64,000 bases of DNA from contig NZ_JADEYC010000019.1 of assembly GCF_015209505.1 (NCBI RefSeq), positions 62,001-126,000 on the forward strand, in the 5' to 3' direction. Each line of letters begins with the position of its first letter. Position 1 is the stretch's first letter. A program made the translations under genes and the position numbers. This DNA is from Saccharopolyspora montiporae. GTDB lineage: Bacteria; Actinomycetota; Actinomycetes; Mycobacteriales; Pseudonocardiaceae. The notes beneath the pieces were generated by a model. It made no database searches and was not told where the DNA came from. It saw nothing but the letters and a program-made list of their open reading frames with translations. Below, piece after piece: positions 17,598-26,732 of this stretch.

Positions 17598-17630
17598 TGC
17601 GGTGCGGGCCCGGATCCGGACCGCACCGCA
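17598..17630 (-). terminator. Hairpin downstream of the ABC permease
   Basis: A 10-bp perfect inverted repeat, TGCGGTGCGG...CCGCACCGCA, with a 13-base GC-rich loop. It begins 4 bases past the stop of the ABC permease gene and lies before the sulfatase promoter. No U-tract follows, as usual in high-GC actinomycetes. Likely terminator of the proX-proV-proW-like operon. Confidence 0.5.
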
Positions 17631-17634
17631 TCGA

Positions 17635-18546
17635 TTACCGATCAGTTCCGTCGATGTCCGACGTCGTGGAGCTCGCCGGGGCGGTGCGCCGCCGCAGCCG
17701 CGCGGACCAACGCCCGGACCGCGGCCGGGCGCGGCCCGCCGCACCGGTGACCCGGTCCAGGTAGATCGCCAGGATCACCACCGCGATACCGCCCTCGAAG
17801 GCCGAACCGATGCTGAGCTGGGTGACCCCTTCCACGACGACCGACCCGAGCCCCTCGGCTCCGACGAGCCCGGCGACCACGACCATGGACAGCGCCAGCA
17901 TGATCACCTGGTTGATCCCGGCCATGATGGACGGGAACGCCAGCGGGATCTCCACCTCGCGCAGCACCTGGCGCGGCCGGGCACCGAAAGCGTGTGCCGC
18001 CTCGACGGTTTCGCCGTCCACCTGGCGGATGCCGAGCTCGGTGAGCCGCACCGCGGGCGGGATGGAGAAGACCACTGTGGACACGATACCGGGAACCACG
18101 CCGATACCGAAGAAGAACACCGCCGGGACCAGGTAGACGAACACCGGCAGCGTCTGCATGAAGTCGAGCACCGGGCGCAGCACGGCGCTCACCCGGGCGC
18201 TCTTGGCGCCGAGGATCCCCAGCGGGACGCCGAAAAGCACGGCCGCCAGCGCGGCCACCAGCACCACCGCGAGGGTCTGCAGCGTCTGCGTCCACAGGTC
18301 GATGCCGAGCACCAGCAGGAACGCCGCCGCCGCGGCGATCCCGCTGAGCACGCGGCGCGTGCTCCACGCGGCCACCAGCGCCAGGAGCAGCACCAGCACC
18401 AGGTCCGGTGGTGCGGCCAGCACCCCGTAGGCGAGGTTGACCAGGAACAGCAGCACCGCCGAGACCGCGTCGAACAGGCCGTCGGCGTGCACGGTCAGCC
18501 ACTGGATGGCGGCATCGATGAGCTCACCGAGCGGAATCCTAGGCAC
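17635..18546 (-). CDS. Glycine betaine/proline-type ABC permease
   Basis: A 303-residue membrane protein with about six to seven helices. The permease loop EAAHAFGARPRQVLREVEIPLAFPSIMAGINQ is the EAA coupling motif of ProW/OpuAB permeases. It imports quaternary amines (betaine, proline betaine, carnitine or choline) with the ATPase and binding protein encoded upstream. The GTG start overlaps the ATPase stop by 8 bases behind GAGGAGG, indicating translational coupling. It is the last gene of the operon. Confidence 0.9.
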   Translation of the reverse strand: MPRIPLGELIDAAIQWLTVHADGLFDAVSAVLLFLVNLAYGVLAAPPDLVLVLLLALVAAWSTRRVLSGIAAAAAFLLVLGIDLWTQTLQTLAVVLVAALAAVLFGVPLGILGAKSARVSAVLRPVLDFMQTLPVFVYLVPAVFFFGIGVVPGIVSTVVFSIPPAVRLTELGIRQVDGETVEAAHAFGARPRQVLREVEIPLAFPSIMAGINQVIMLALSMVVVAGLVGAEGLGSVVVEGVTQLSIGSAFEGGIAVVILAIYLDRVTGAAGRARPRSGRWSARLRRRTAPASSTTSDIDGTDR

Positions 18547-19723
18547 GGGCGGCCTCCTCGGTCGGGGACGCGATGGCATCCAGCAGCGCCGCACGCTCGA
18601 CGACGCCGCGCAGCCTGCGCTCGTCATCGACCACGGCCACGGGCGCGCTGTGCCGACCCGCCAGGTGACAGAAGTCGGCCAGCGGCGCCGTGACGGGGAC
18701 CCGCGCGTACTCCTGGTCGGCCAGCTCGGCCGCGGGGCGCTCGTGGGCGCCGAGGTCCGCGGCGTGCAGGACTCCGGTGATCCGCCGCTGCTCGTCGAGC
18801 ACGTAGGCCGCGGGCGTACCGGCGCGCCGCAGGCGCTCGCGCACGTCGGCCCCGGTCTCCCCCGGATCCGCGGTGACCGCGGGTTCGGTCATCACCGCAC
18901 CGGCGGTGAGCGCGCGGGTGCGGTCCACATCGGCGATGAACTCGCGCACGTAGTCGTCGGCCGGCTCGGAGATGATCTCCGCACCGCGGCCCAGCTGCAC
19001 CGCCGAACCGGACCGCATCACCATGATCCGGTCGCCGATGCGCATCGCCTCGTTGAGGTCGTGCGTGACGAACAGGATCGTCTTGCCCAGCCGGGTCTGC
19101 AGGTCCAGCAGCTGTTCCTGCATCGCGCGCCGGTTGAGCGGATCCAGCGCGCTGAACGGCTCGTCCATGATCAGCACGTCCGGGTCCGTGGCCAGCGCCC
19201 GGGCCAGGCCCACGCGCTGCTGCATGCCGCCGCTGAGCTCGTCGGGGCGCGCATCGCCCCAGGTGTGCAGACCCACCTGCTCCAGCGCGCGGTCGGCCTG
19301 CTCCAGCCGCGCACCGCGCGCGACCCCGCGGGTCTTGAGTCCGTAGGCGGCGTTGTCCCGGATGCTGCGGTGCGGGAACAGCGCGAAGTGCTGGAAGACC
19401 ATGCTGAAGCGCCGGTTGCGCAGCTCGCGCAGCTGCGTGCGGTTCATCGCGGCGATGTCCTCGCCGTCGAAGCGGATCTCGCCCGCCGTGCTGTCCACCA
19501 GCCGGTTGACCATCCGGATCAGCGTCGACTTGCCGGATCCGGAAAGCCCCATGATGACGAAGATCTCACCGCGTTCGACGTCGAATGAGACGTCGTCCAC
19601 GGCCATGACCCCGCCGGCCCCGATGACCGCCGCACGGTGGTCTCCCCCACCGCCGCGCAGCAGGTCTCGGGCCCTGCCAGGGGGCAGCCCGAACACCTTG
19701 GTCACGTTCATCGCCTGGAGCAA
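18539..19723 (-). CDS. Glycine betaine/proline ABC ATPase with CBS domains
   Basis: A 394-residue ProV/OpuAA-type ATPase. Walker A GLSGSGKST is at 59-67, the Q-loop VFQHFALFPHRS, the signature ELSGGMQQR, and Walker B DVLIMDEPFSALD. Two CBS repeats follow from about residue 275 and in this family sense ionic strength or nucleotides. The start is probably TTG: GAGGAGG lies 6 bases upstream, whereas the next ATG, four codons in, is too far. It is the middle gene of the operon. Confidence 0.92.
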   Translation of the reverse strand: MLQAMNVTKVFGLPPGRARDLLRGGGGDHRAAVIGAGGVMAVDDVSFDVERGEIFVIMGLSGSGKSTLIRMVNRLVDSTAGEIRFDGEDIAAMNRTQLRELRNRRFSMVFQHFALFPHRSIRDNAAYGLKTRGVARGARLEQADRALEQVGLHTWGDARPDELSGGMQQRVGLARALATDPDVLIMDEPFSALDPLNRRAMQEQLLDLQTRLGKTILFVTHDLNEAMRIGDRIMVMRSGSAVQLGRGAEIISEPADDYVREFIADVDRTRALTAGAVMTEPAVTADPGETGADVRERLRRAGTPAAYVLDEQRRITGVLHAADLGAHERPAAELADQEYARVPVTAPLADFCHLAGRHSAPVAVVDDERRLRGVVERAALLDAIASPTEEAARA

Positions 19724-19867
19724 TGGTGTCCTCCTCGCGCACTGCCGCGGTTCGCGGTCGCAGCACGATGCTGCGCGCGAGAATTCGCGCGGTGCGCCTC
19801 ATTCCGGGATCGGATGCGTCCACATCGGATCACCGGGTCGCGTTGCGGGAATCGGTCCGGTGCGCGT

Positions 19868-20806
19868 TCAGCCCGCGGCCGGGCCGCCGTCGGCGGCCCG
19901 CACCCCGCGCAGCCAGCTGCGCACCTCGTCGGGGTTCGCACGAATCCAGTCGGCTGCGATCTTCTCCTTCGGGATCTGCTCCTTGCTGAGCTGGTGGATC
20001 CAGGTCGACGCGGTGCCCTGATCGACCCGGATCTGGGACAGGAACCGCGCGATGTCCGGTTCGCGGGCGGCGAAGTCCTCGCTGAACACCGTGCGGATCC
20101 CGCCGGCGCCCGGCCAGACGCGCTCCGGGTCGTCGAGGTAGTGCAGGTCCCACTCCAGGTTCATCCAGTGCGGCTTCCACCCGAGGAACACGATGGGTTT
20201 TCCCTCGTCCACCCGGCGTTCGACCTCGCTGAGCATCGCGGCCGTGCTGGACTGCACCAGCTGCCAATCGCCGAGCCCGTAGGCGTCGGCCTCGATGGCG
20301 TTGGCGATGTAGTCGTTGCCGGGACTGCCCGGTTCGATACCGAGGATCTGCCGGTCGAACAGGTCGCCCTTCTCGTCCAGATCCGCCAGCGACCGCACGC
20401 CGTACTTCTCGGCGACGGCCTCGGGCACCGCGGGTGCGTACTCCGAGCCGGTCACGATCGTTCCGGCCACGTCCACCTTCTCGGTGGCCAGGTGGCGCTC
20501 GAACACCGATTCCTGGCTCGGCCACCAGTTGCCCAGGTAGGCGTCGGCCTGGTCGTTGGCCAGCGCCTGCGCGCCCAGCGGTACCGAGAGCTCCTGCACC
20601 CGGGTGCGGTAGCCGAGCTCGCCGAGCACCTGGCGGACGATCTCGTTCTCCACGACGAGGTCCTCCCAGGGCTGCTGGACCAGGCGCACCTCGTCCGGCT
20701 CGGGCTCGGCGCCCTGGAACCCCTTCTCCCAGCTGCACCCGGCCGGTACCACCAGCGCGATCACCGCCAGTGCGGCGACGATGTGTGTGCGCGTCCGCGA
20801 CGCCAT
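19868..20806 (-). CDS. Glycine betaine-type ABC substrate-binding lipoprotein
   Basis: A 312-residue OpuAC-domain binding protein. The signal peptide MASRTRTHIVAALAVIALVV ends in the lipobox PAGC, so it is a lipid-anchored receptor. The mature domain has the QPWEDLVVENEIVRQVLGELGY start and WKPHWMN and GNWWPSQ elements, tryptophans typical of the aromatic cage for quaternary ammonium ligands. It is separated by 144 bases from the downstream ATPase gene. The start is chosen to give a proper signal peptide. Confidence 0.9.
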   Translation of the reverse strand: MASRTRTHIVAALAVIALVVPAGCSWEKGFQGAEPEPDEVRLVQQPWEDLVVENEIVRQVLGELGYRTRVQELSVPLGAQALANDQADAYLGNWWPSQESVFERHLATEKVDVAGTIVTGSEYAPAVPEAVAEKYGVRSLADLDEKGDLFDRQILGIEPGSPGNDYIANAIEADAYGLGDWQLVQSSTAAMLSEVERRVDEGKPIVFLGWKPHWMNLEWDLHYLDDPERVWPGAGGIRTVFSEDFAAREPDIARFLSQIRVDQGTASTWIHQLSKEQIPKEKIAADWIRANPDEVRSWLRGVRAADGGPAAG

Positions 20807-21134
20807 GAACCATCCTTCTCGTGTTGCCGCGCAGCACGCGCAGTGTGAACGAGAGGTCACGATTCGTTCGGCGGCTCCTGTCCGGCCCGGGGGCGAGCAC
20901 CCGCTCCGGGATGCACCGCCCGGCGGCTCCCCGTCGAGCTGCCGTCCCGCACTGCGCCCAGCGGCGCGTTCTCCCGAACACTGCCGCGGCTGCGATCTCG
21001 GAAGAGGTTGCCACGGGGGCGCACCGGGATCAACGCGATCCAGTCGGCGGACCTAGACGGATTTCGGAACGAAGCCATAGAGGCTCTCTTTGGCTCGGTG
21101 TGGCCGGGGCCCGCGCCGCGGTCGCGGTACCGGC
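20807..21134. other. Intergenic region upstream of the ABC operon
   Basis: A 328-base stretch between the LysR-type gene's stop and the binding-protein start. Both neighbours are on the minus strand, so it should hold the operon promoter. Open frames across it have no family similarity and atypical composition. No riboswitch-like structure, repeat or RNA gene was recognised. Confidence 0.4.
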
Positions 21135-22010
21135 TCAGCAGCTCTCCCGGACCAGGTCGACGAACGCCTGCGCCGCCGGGGACAGCGGTCCGGACGGGTG
21201 CACGACCACGCCGTGCCGGGTCGCCGGCGGATCCAGCGGCGCGATGACCGCACCGAGCGCGGCGGCATCGTGCGCCAACCGGCTGGGCAGGATGCTCGCC
21301 CCGGCACCGGCCAGCACCAACGGGACGATCGCCGCGCGGTGCGTGACCTCGACCGCGATCCGGGCCTTCGCGCCCGCATCGGCCAGCACGGCATCGATGG
21401 TGCTGCGCGTGGTCGTACCGGTGGGCGTGGTCACCACGTCGTGCTTGGCGAACTCCCGGGCCGGCACCGGTGTCCGGCCGCGGGACCGGCCGTCCGGCGG
21501 GAACACCGCGAAGATCTCCTGCTCCGGCAAGTCCAGGACCTCCATGCCCTCCGCCGGGATGTCGATCTCGGTCAGCCCGAGCTCGCAGTCGCCGCGGCGC
21601 ACGGCGTCCACCACCGCGGCCGAGTTCTCCGGGTCCACGATGTTGATCTCCACGCCGGGGTAGCGGCTGCGGAACTCGCCGACGAACGAGGCCAGCGGGT
21701 CCACGGTCAGCGTGGTCACCGCCACGATGTCCAGCCGACCGGAGGCGAGCTCGGTCACCCGCAGCGCTTCGGTGTGCAGCTTGGCGAACTCGCGCACGAT
21801 CTGCCGCGCCGGGGTGAGCAACGCCTCGCCGGTGGGGGTCAGCGCCACACCGCGCCCGAGGCGGCGGAACACCGGGACGCCGATCTCCTTCTCCAACGCG
21901 CGGATCGCGTAGGACAGCGAGGGCTGGGCGACGCGCAGCGCGGCGGCGGCACCGGTGAAGCTGCCGTGCCCGGCGATGGCCAGGAAGTACTCCAGCTGCT
22001 TGCGCTCCAC
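21135..22010 (-). CDS. LysR family transcriptional regulator
   Basis: A 291-residue LTTR. The N-terminal winged helix is KQLEYFLAIAGHGSFTGAAA through LSYAIRALEKEIGVPVF, followed by the effector domain with LDIVAVTTLTVDP and ASFVGEFRSRYPGVEI. The sequence resembles the CynR/CbbR-like branch; no ligand can be deduced. GTG start behind GGGGAGG. It is divergent from the NmrA-like reductase at 22,231, its most likely target. Confidence 0.88.
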   Translation of the reverse strand: MERKQLEYFLAIAGHGSFTGAAAALRVAQPSLSYAIRALEKEIGVPVFRRLGRGVALTPTGEALLTPARQIVREFAKLHTEALRVTELASGRLDIVAVTTLTVDPLASFVGEFRSRYPGVEINIVDPENSAAVVDAVRRGDCELGLTEIDIPAEGMEVLDLPEQEIFAVFPPDGRSRGRTPVPAREFAKHDVVTTPTGTTTRSTIDAVLADAGAKARIAVEVTHRAAIVPLVLAGAGASILPSRLAHDAAALGAVIAPLDPPATRHGVVVHPSGPLSPAAQAFVDLVRESC

Positions 22011-22230
22011 GCGCGATCCTCCCCGCTGCGCACGCCCGGTACCGGTGCGGTCGCGCCGCGTGCGGCCGGCGCGCCGGTCCGGGTTCACCGTACCGGCGCC
22101 GCCCGGCGGCCCCGGCGGCCGAACCTCGCCGCCGGCGGCCGCGGGCGCGATCATCCGGACCTACACTCGGGCCCGGAACCTGCGCGGGTCCCGAATGTCG
22201 TGTTCGGACGGAGGGAACGGAGGGAAGCAG

Positions 22231-23106
22231 ATGACTGCACCGGAACGGCCCGCGGTGGCGGTGACCGGCGCCACCGGCGCGCTGGGCGGCCGGGTGGCCG
22301 CGCGGCTGGCGCAGCGCGGCGTTCCGCAGCTGCTCGTCGGCCGGGACCCGGCGCGACTGCCGGAATTGCCCGGGGCCGAACGGCGGGGCCCGGCTGCCTA
22401 CCTCGACACCGCGGACATGCGGACCGCGCTGGACGGCGCGTCGACGCTGGTGCTGGTGTCCGCGCATCCGACCGGCCGCCGGCTGGAGGAGCACGCCTCG
22501 GCCGTCGAGGCCGCTGCGGCGGTCGGCGTGCAGCGGGTGCTGTACGTCTCATTGCTGGGCGCCTCGCCGACCGCGACCTACCGCAACGCCCGCGACCACT
22601 GGCTCACCGAGCAGTACCTGGCCGGATCCGGTGTGCGGCACACGGTGCTGCGCGCCGGTTTCTACGCCTCCACCCCGGCGGCGCTGGCCGATGACGAGCT
22701 CGTGGTGCGCGGACCCGGCGGAACGGGTCGGGTCGCCTTCGTCACGCACGACGACCTGGCCGCGGTCATCGCGGCGCTGGCCGCCGAGGACGGCACCGAG
22801 CACGACAGCAGCATCCTGGAGGTCACCGGCCCGGAGGCGCTGACGTTGGCGGAGGGTGTCCAGCGGATCGCCGAGGCCACCGGGCGGCCCTACCGCTACG
22901 TGCCGGAGACACTGGAGGACGCGTTCGCGTGGCGGTGGCGCAGGGGCGAGAGCGGGGCGCAGATCGAGGCGTGGATCTCCTGGTACCAGGCCATCGCCGG
23001 CGGGGAGCTGTCCGCGGTCACCGACGCGGTCTCCCGGATCACCGGCTCCCCCGCGACGCCGATGACCCGCGCCGGCTGGTGGCCGGAGCCGAAAACGGCC
23101 TGGTGA
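22231..23106 (+). CDS. NAD(P)H-binding SDR, quinone-reductase-like (NmrA/QOR2 type)
   Basis: A 291-residue atypical SDR. AVTGATGALGGRVA is the dinucleotide loop and LLVGRDPARLPEL binds the NADP phosphate. VLYVSLLGASPTATYRNARDHWLTEQYL is characteristic of the YtfG/QOR2 quinone oxidoreductase group. C-terminal WWPEP. The ATG follows GGAGGGAAGC. It is divergent from a LysR-type regulator and followed by a strong bidirectional hairpin. Confidence 0.82.
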   Translation: MTAPERPAVAVTGATGALGGRVAARLAQRGVPQLLVGRDPARLPELPGAERRGPAAYLDTADMRTALDGASTLVLVSAHPTGRRLEEHASAVEAAAAVGVQRVLYVSLLGASPTATYRNARDHWLTEQYLAGSGVRHTVLRAGFYASTPAALADDELVVRGPGGTGRVAFVTHDDLAAVIAALAAEDGTEHDSSILEVTGPEALTLAEGVQRIAEATGRPYRYVPETLEDAFAWRWRRGESGAQIEAWISWYQAIAGGELSAVTDAVSRITGSPATPMTRAGWWPEPKTAW

Positions 23107-23108
23107 CA

Positions 23109-23150
23109 CCGGTTCCGGGACCCGCACATCGCAGCGCGTCCCGGAACCGG
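23109..23150. terminator. Bidirectional hairpin terminator
   Basis: A perfect 13-bp stem (CCGGTTCCGGGAC paired with GTCCCGGAACCGG) with a 16-base loop, located between the convergent SDR gene and the RidA gene. It lacks poly-U. The position and length make a shared terminator likely. Confidence 0.75.
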
Positions 23151-23156
23151 GCGGCG

Positions 23157-23543
23157 TCACTCCACGATGGCCAGCGCGTCGATCTCGACGAGCAGGCCTT
23201 CCGGCAGTCCTACGTAGACGGTCGTGCGCGCGGGGAACGGCTCGCCGACCACCCGCGCGTAGGTCTCGTTCATCTCGGCGAACTGCGCGACATCGGTGAG
23301 GTAGACGCGCAGCATCACCACGTCCTGCAACCCGGATCCGTCGGCTTCCAGGATGGCGATCACGTTGCGCAACGCCTGCTCGGTCTGCTCGGCGACCCCG
23401 CCCGGGACGGGTTTGCCGGTGGCGGGGTCGACCGCGGTCTGCCCGGAGACCTGCAGGATGCCGCCTTTGCGCACACCCTGCGACAGCGGGATCGCGGCCG
23501 GTGGTGTCGGGGCGTTGTCGGTGCGGACCACGGTCCTGGTCAT
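23157..23543 (-). CDS. RidA family enamine/imine deaminase
   Basis: A 128-residue YjgF/YER057c/UK114 protein. GGILQVSGQTAVDPATGKPV, ALRNVIAILEADGSGLQDVV and the catalytic-arginine strand MLRVYLTDVAQFAEMN are all present. RidA hydrolyses reactive 2-aminoacrylate/enamine intermediates released by PLP deaminases. This fits the facing D-serine dehydratase-like gene in the same regulated module. Its start overlaps the IclR stop by 4 bases (ATGA), so it is translated with the IclR and kinase genes. Confidence 0.9.
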   Translation of the reverse strand: MTRTVVRTDNAPTPPAAIPLSQGVRKGGILQVSGQTAVDPATGKPVPGGVAEQTEQALRNVIAILEADGSGLQDVVMLRVYLTDVAQFAEMNETYARVVGEPFPARTTVYVGLPEGLLVEIDALAIVE

Positions 23544-24310
23544 CGGTCTTCCTCTCCGTTGGTCGGTTCGTGCCGTCCGCCCAGTTCGGCGGACACTTGC
23601 CCGGTCGTGCGCAGCAGGTCGTCGACGAGCGCCAGCAGGCCGTCGATGTCGAGCAGCACCTGCGGTACGGACAACGACACCGCTGCCACGACCTCTCCGC
23701 TGCCATCGCGCACCGGGGCGGCGATGCAGTGGATGAAGTCCTCGTGCTCGCCGCGGTCCACGGCGAATCCGCGCTGGCGCACGCGGTCGAGTTCGGCGAG
23801 GAACTCCGGGGCCGACCCGACGGTGCTCGCCGTCATCCGCGGGTATTCGATCCGGTGCGCCAGCTGCTCGCGCACCGCGGGCGGGCACTCGGCGACCAGC
23901 GCCTTGCCGACCGCGGTGCAGTGCAGCGGCACGTGCCTGCCCACCCGGGAGTACATGCGAACCGCGTGCCGACTGTCCACTTTATCCACGTAGACGACCT
24001 CGTCGCCCTCCTGGACCGCCACGTGGATGGTGTGGCCGGTGTTCTCGGCCAGCTCGCGGATGGGACCGCGCGCGGCGTCCCGCACGTCGACGTCCTCCAG
24101 CGCGCGGTTGGCCAGGTCGAACAGCGCGCTGCCGAGCCGGTAGTGGTGCGCGCCCTCCCGGCGCACGAAGCGGTTGGCCTCCAGCGTGCGCAGCAGGCGC
24201 AGCGCGGTGGACTTGTGCACCCCGGCCGCGGTGGCCAACCCGTCCAGCGTCTGCGGTCCGTCGCCGAGCGCGCCCAGCACGGTCAACCCGCGTTCCAGAC
24301 TCTGGCTCAT
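23540..24310 (-). CDS. IclR family transcriptional regulator
   Basis: A 256-residue regulator. The N-terminal winged helix-turn-helix is LERGLTVLGALGDGPQTLDG with TAAGVHKSTALRLLRTLE. The effector domain carries VPLHCTAVGKALVAE and GFAVDRGEHEDFIHCIAAPVRD, both family signatures. It is the middle gene of a three-gene overlapping operon (kinase-IclR-RidA) divergent from the D-amino-acid genes; the inverted repeat at 25,349 is its likely operator. Confidence 0.92.
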   Translation of the reverse strand: MSQSLERGLTVLGALGDGPQTLDGLATAAGVHKSTALRLLRTLEANRFVRREGAHHYRLGSALFDLANRALEDVDVRDAARGPIRELAENTGHTIHVAVQEGDEVVYVDKVDSRHAVRMYSRVGRHVPLHCTAVGKALVAECPPAVREQLAHRIEYPRMTASTVGSAPEFLAELDRVRQRGFAVDRGEHEDFIHCIAAPVRDGSGEVVAAVSLSVPQVLLDIDGLLALVDDLLRTTGQVSAELGGRHEPTNGEEDR

Positions 24311-25293
24311 CCGGTGAGCCTCCCCTCCTCGATCACGGCCGAACTCCAGGCCGGTGCGTCGGCGGCGAGCATGCGCCGCACGTCGGCGGCGGGCAGCGGT
24401 GCGCTCATGTCGTCACCGGTGCAGAGCACCGCCGCCGCGCGCAGGTGCCCGGCGCGCAGCCGGTGCCTGCGGTCCTGCCCGGACAGCGTGGCGGCCAGGT
24501 ACCCGGCCGCGAAGGCGTCCCCGGCCCCGACCGGATCCACGACCCGCACCCGCAGCGCGGGCTGGAACACCTCCGCACCGTCCTCGACGAGCGTGGCACC
24601 GCGCGAACCGTGTTTGACCACCAGGGCGCGCGGCCCCGGCAGCACGGCACGGACCTCGGTCACCGTGCGGCAGCCCCACAGCGCGGCGGCTTCGTCGTCG
24701 CCGACGAGCACGGTACCGGCCCGGTCGGCCAGTCGGCGCAGCAGATCGGCGGGATCGTCCACATCGGACCCCCGCCACACCGCGGGGCGCCAGTTCACGT
24801 CGAAGGACACCTCCGGTCCGCGCGGCAGCTCCAGCGACTCCTCGACCAGCGCGCGACACGACGGCGACAGCGCCGGGGTGATCCCGGTCAGGTGCAGCAG
24901 CGCGGTACCGGACAGGTCGAGTTCGCCGAGCAGGTCCGGCCCGAGCGCGGAGGCCGCCGAACCACGCCGGTAGTAGTGCACCCGGCCGCGGGACGGGTCG
25001 GGGTCCTTGAAGTACAGCCCGGTAGCCCGCTGCGGATCCACCCGAACTCCGGAGGTGTCGGCGCCGGATGCGGAGACCAGGTCCAGGACGGCCCGGCCGA
25101 ACGGGTCGTCGCCGACCGCGCTGACCCAGCGGCTGCGCACTCCGGACCGGGCGAGGTGACAGGCCACATTGGACTCGGCGCCGCCCGCGGTGCGCCGCCA
25201 ATGCTCCCCGGCGGCATCCGGCACGAACAAGGCCATCGTCTCACCGAGGCAGACCACGTCCGCACGCGGGGAGATCGCCCGCTCCTCGTCCAT
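24307..25293 (-). CDS. PfkB-type carbohydrate kinase (KDG kinase-like)
   Basis: A 328-residue ribokinase-fold kinase. CLGETMALFVP and GGAESNVACHLARSG begin the N-terminal substrate domain. DPVGAGDAFAAGYLA is the PfkB second signature with the catalytic Asp. The opening resembles 2-keto-3-deoxygluconate kinases. In this setting the natural substrate may differ, since the module otherwise handles D-amino acids. The ATG overlaps nothing upstream and its stop overlaps the IclR start by 4 bases. Confidence 0.88.
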   Translation of the reverse strand: MDEERAISPRADVVCLGETMALFVPDAAGEHWRRTAGGAESNVACHLARSGVRSRWVSAVGDDPFGRAVLDLVSASGADTSGVRVDPQRATGLYFKDPDPSRGRVHYYRRGSAASALGPDLLGELDLSGTALLHLTGITPALSPSCRALVEESLELPRGPEVSFDVNWRPAVWRGSDVDDPADLLRRLADRAGTVLVGDDEAAALWGCRTVTEVRAVLPGPRALVVKHGSRGATLVEDGAEVFQPALRVRVVDPVGAGDAFAAGYLAATLSGQDRRHRLRAGHLRAAAVLCTGDDMSAPLPAADVRRMLAADAPAWSSAVIEEGRLTG

Positions 25294-25348
25294 GCAGCTC
25301 CTTCGTTGACGGCCCGGTGGCCGAATGCTACACAGTCTCCATCAACAT

Positions 25349-25366
25349 GCGCAACGGGCGTTGCGC
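25349..25366. promoter_or_regulatory. Candidate IclR operator
   Basis: A perfect 7-bp inverted repeat, GCGCAAC-GGGC-GTTGCGC, in the 106-base region between the divergent kinase-IclR-RidA operon and the D-amino-acid operon. The AT-rich TATGCAATATAG just downstream could be a -10 region for the rightward genes. Binding is inferred. Confidence 0.55.
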
Positions 25367-25399
25367 TCTATGCAATATAGCCACCACCTGGGAGCGACT

Positions 25400-26713
25400 G
25401 TGCGGACGGCTTCACTGGATCAGCACGCGCTGCGCGGACTTCGCGCGGAACGGATCGACTGGCGGTTCAAGGGCATGCCGAGCGCGGCCTTCGGCACCAC
25501 GGTCGCCGAATTCCTCCAGCAGCAGCCCGGTCTCACCGACGCCGGGTTCATCGGCCCGCTGCTCGTCCTCGACGACGCGGCCCTGGAGCACAACCTGCGC
25601 ACCATGGCCGACTGGTGCACCCGCGCCGGAGTGCAGCTGGCCCCGCACGGCAAGACGACGATGGCTCCGCAGCTGTTCCAGCGCCAGATCGAGCACGGCG
25701 CCTGGGGGATCACCGCTGCCAACGCGGCCCAGCTGCGCGTCTACCGGGCCTTCGGCGTCAGCCGCGTGCTGCTGGCCAACCAGCTGCTCGATCCGCACGC
25801 ACTGGCGTGGGCGGCCGCCGAGCTCGACCGCGATCCCGGTTTCGAGCTGTGCTGCTTCGTCGATTCGACTGCCGGCGTGCGGCTGATGACCGAGGCGCTC
25901 ACCGCCGCCGGAGCGGGGCGGCAGCTGCCGGTGCTCGTCGAGCTCGGCGGCGCGCACGGGCGCACCGGGGCACGCAGTACCGGGGATGCGATGGCGGTCG
26001 CCGCGGCCGTGGCGGACAGCCCCGTGCTCGACCTCGCTGGGGTGGGCGGCTACGAGGCGGCCATGGCGCACGGCCTCACCGAACAAGACACGTCCACTGT
26101 GGACGATTACCTGGCCGGGCTGCGCGACCTCGCCGAACGGATCGATGGGGCCGGGCTGTTCACCGGGCGCGAGGAGATCATCGCCACCTGCGGCGGCAGC
26201 TCCTACTTCGACCAGGTCGCCGAGGCGCTCACCGCCGAGTGGCACACCGCGTCCCCGGTCGTGCCGGTGATCCGCAGCGGCGCCTACCTCACGCACGACG
26301 ACGGGCTGTACCGCAGGATGTCCCCGTTCGGCAGGCCGCACCGACTCGCGGGCGAGGAGCAGCCGTTCCGCCCGGCCCTGCGGATCTGGGCGCAGGTCAC
26401 CTCGCAGCCCGAACCCGGGCTGGCGCTGCTGACCATGGGCCGCCGGGACGTCTCGTTCGACCAGCACCTCCCGGAACCGCAGGTGCGGCGCCGACCGGAC
26501 GGCGGGATCGAACCGCTCGCGCCGGGGGCGTACCGGGTGACCTCGCTGGCCGACCAGCACGCGTTCCTGGCCACCCCGCCCGGCACCGACCTGCAGGTGG
26601 GCGACTGGATCGGCTGCGGCCTGTCCCATCCCTGCACGGTGTTCGACAAGTGGCCGCTCATCCCGGTCGTCGACGGCGACCGGGTCACCGACCTCGTGCG
26701 CACCTTCTTCTGA
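25400..26713 (+). CDS. D-serine dehydratase-like / amino acid deaminase (DSD1 family)
   Basis: A 437-residue fold-type III PLP enzyme with an alanine-racemase-like barrel. LAPHGKTTMAP holds the Schiff-base lysine (K85), ARSTGDAMAVA and GVGGYEAAMAH lie along the barrel, and the C-terminal D-ser_dehydrat domain ends GLSHPCTVFDKWPLIPVVD with the metal-binding His/Cys pair. Related enzymes deaminate D-serine or cleave D-threonine. The GTG start behind GGGAG is preferred to upstream in-frame ATGs, which lie within the operator. First gene of the rightward operon. Confidence 0.88.
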   Translation: MRTASLDQHALRGLRAERIDWRFKGMPSAAFGTTVAEFLQQQPGLTDAGFIGPLLVLDDAALEHNLRTMADWCTRAGVQLAPHGKTTMAPQLFQRQIEHGAWGITAANAAQLRVYRAFGVSRVLLANQLLDPHALAWAAAELDRDPGFELCCFVDSTAGVRLMTEALTAAGAGRQLPVLVELGGAHGRTGARSTGDAMAVAAAVADSPVLDLAGVGGYEAAMAHGLTEQDTSTVDDYLAGLRDLAERIDGAGLFTGREEIIATCGGSSYFDQVAEALTAEWHTASPVVPVIRSGAYLTHDDGLYRRMSPFGRPHRLAGEEQPFRPALRIWAQVTSQPEPGLALLTMGRRDVSFDQHLPEPQVRRRPDGGIEPLAPGAYRVTSLADQHAFLATPPGTDLQVGDWIGCGLSHPCTVFDKWPLIPVVDGDRVTDLVRTFF

Positions 26714-26732
26714 CCGATCGGGAGGAACGACC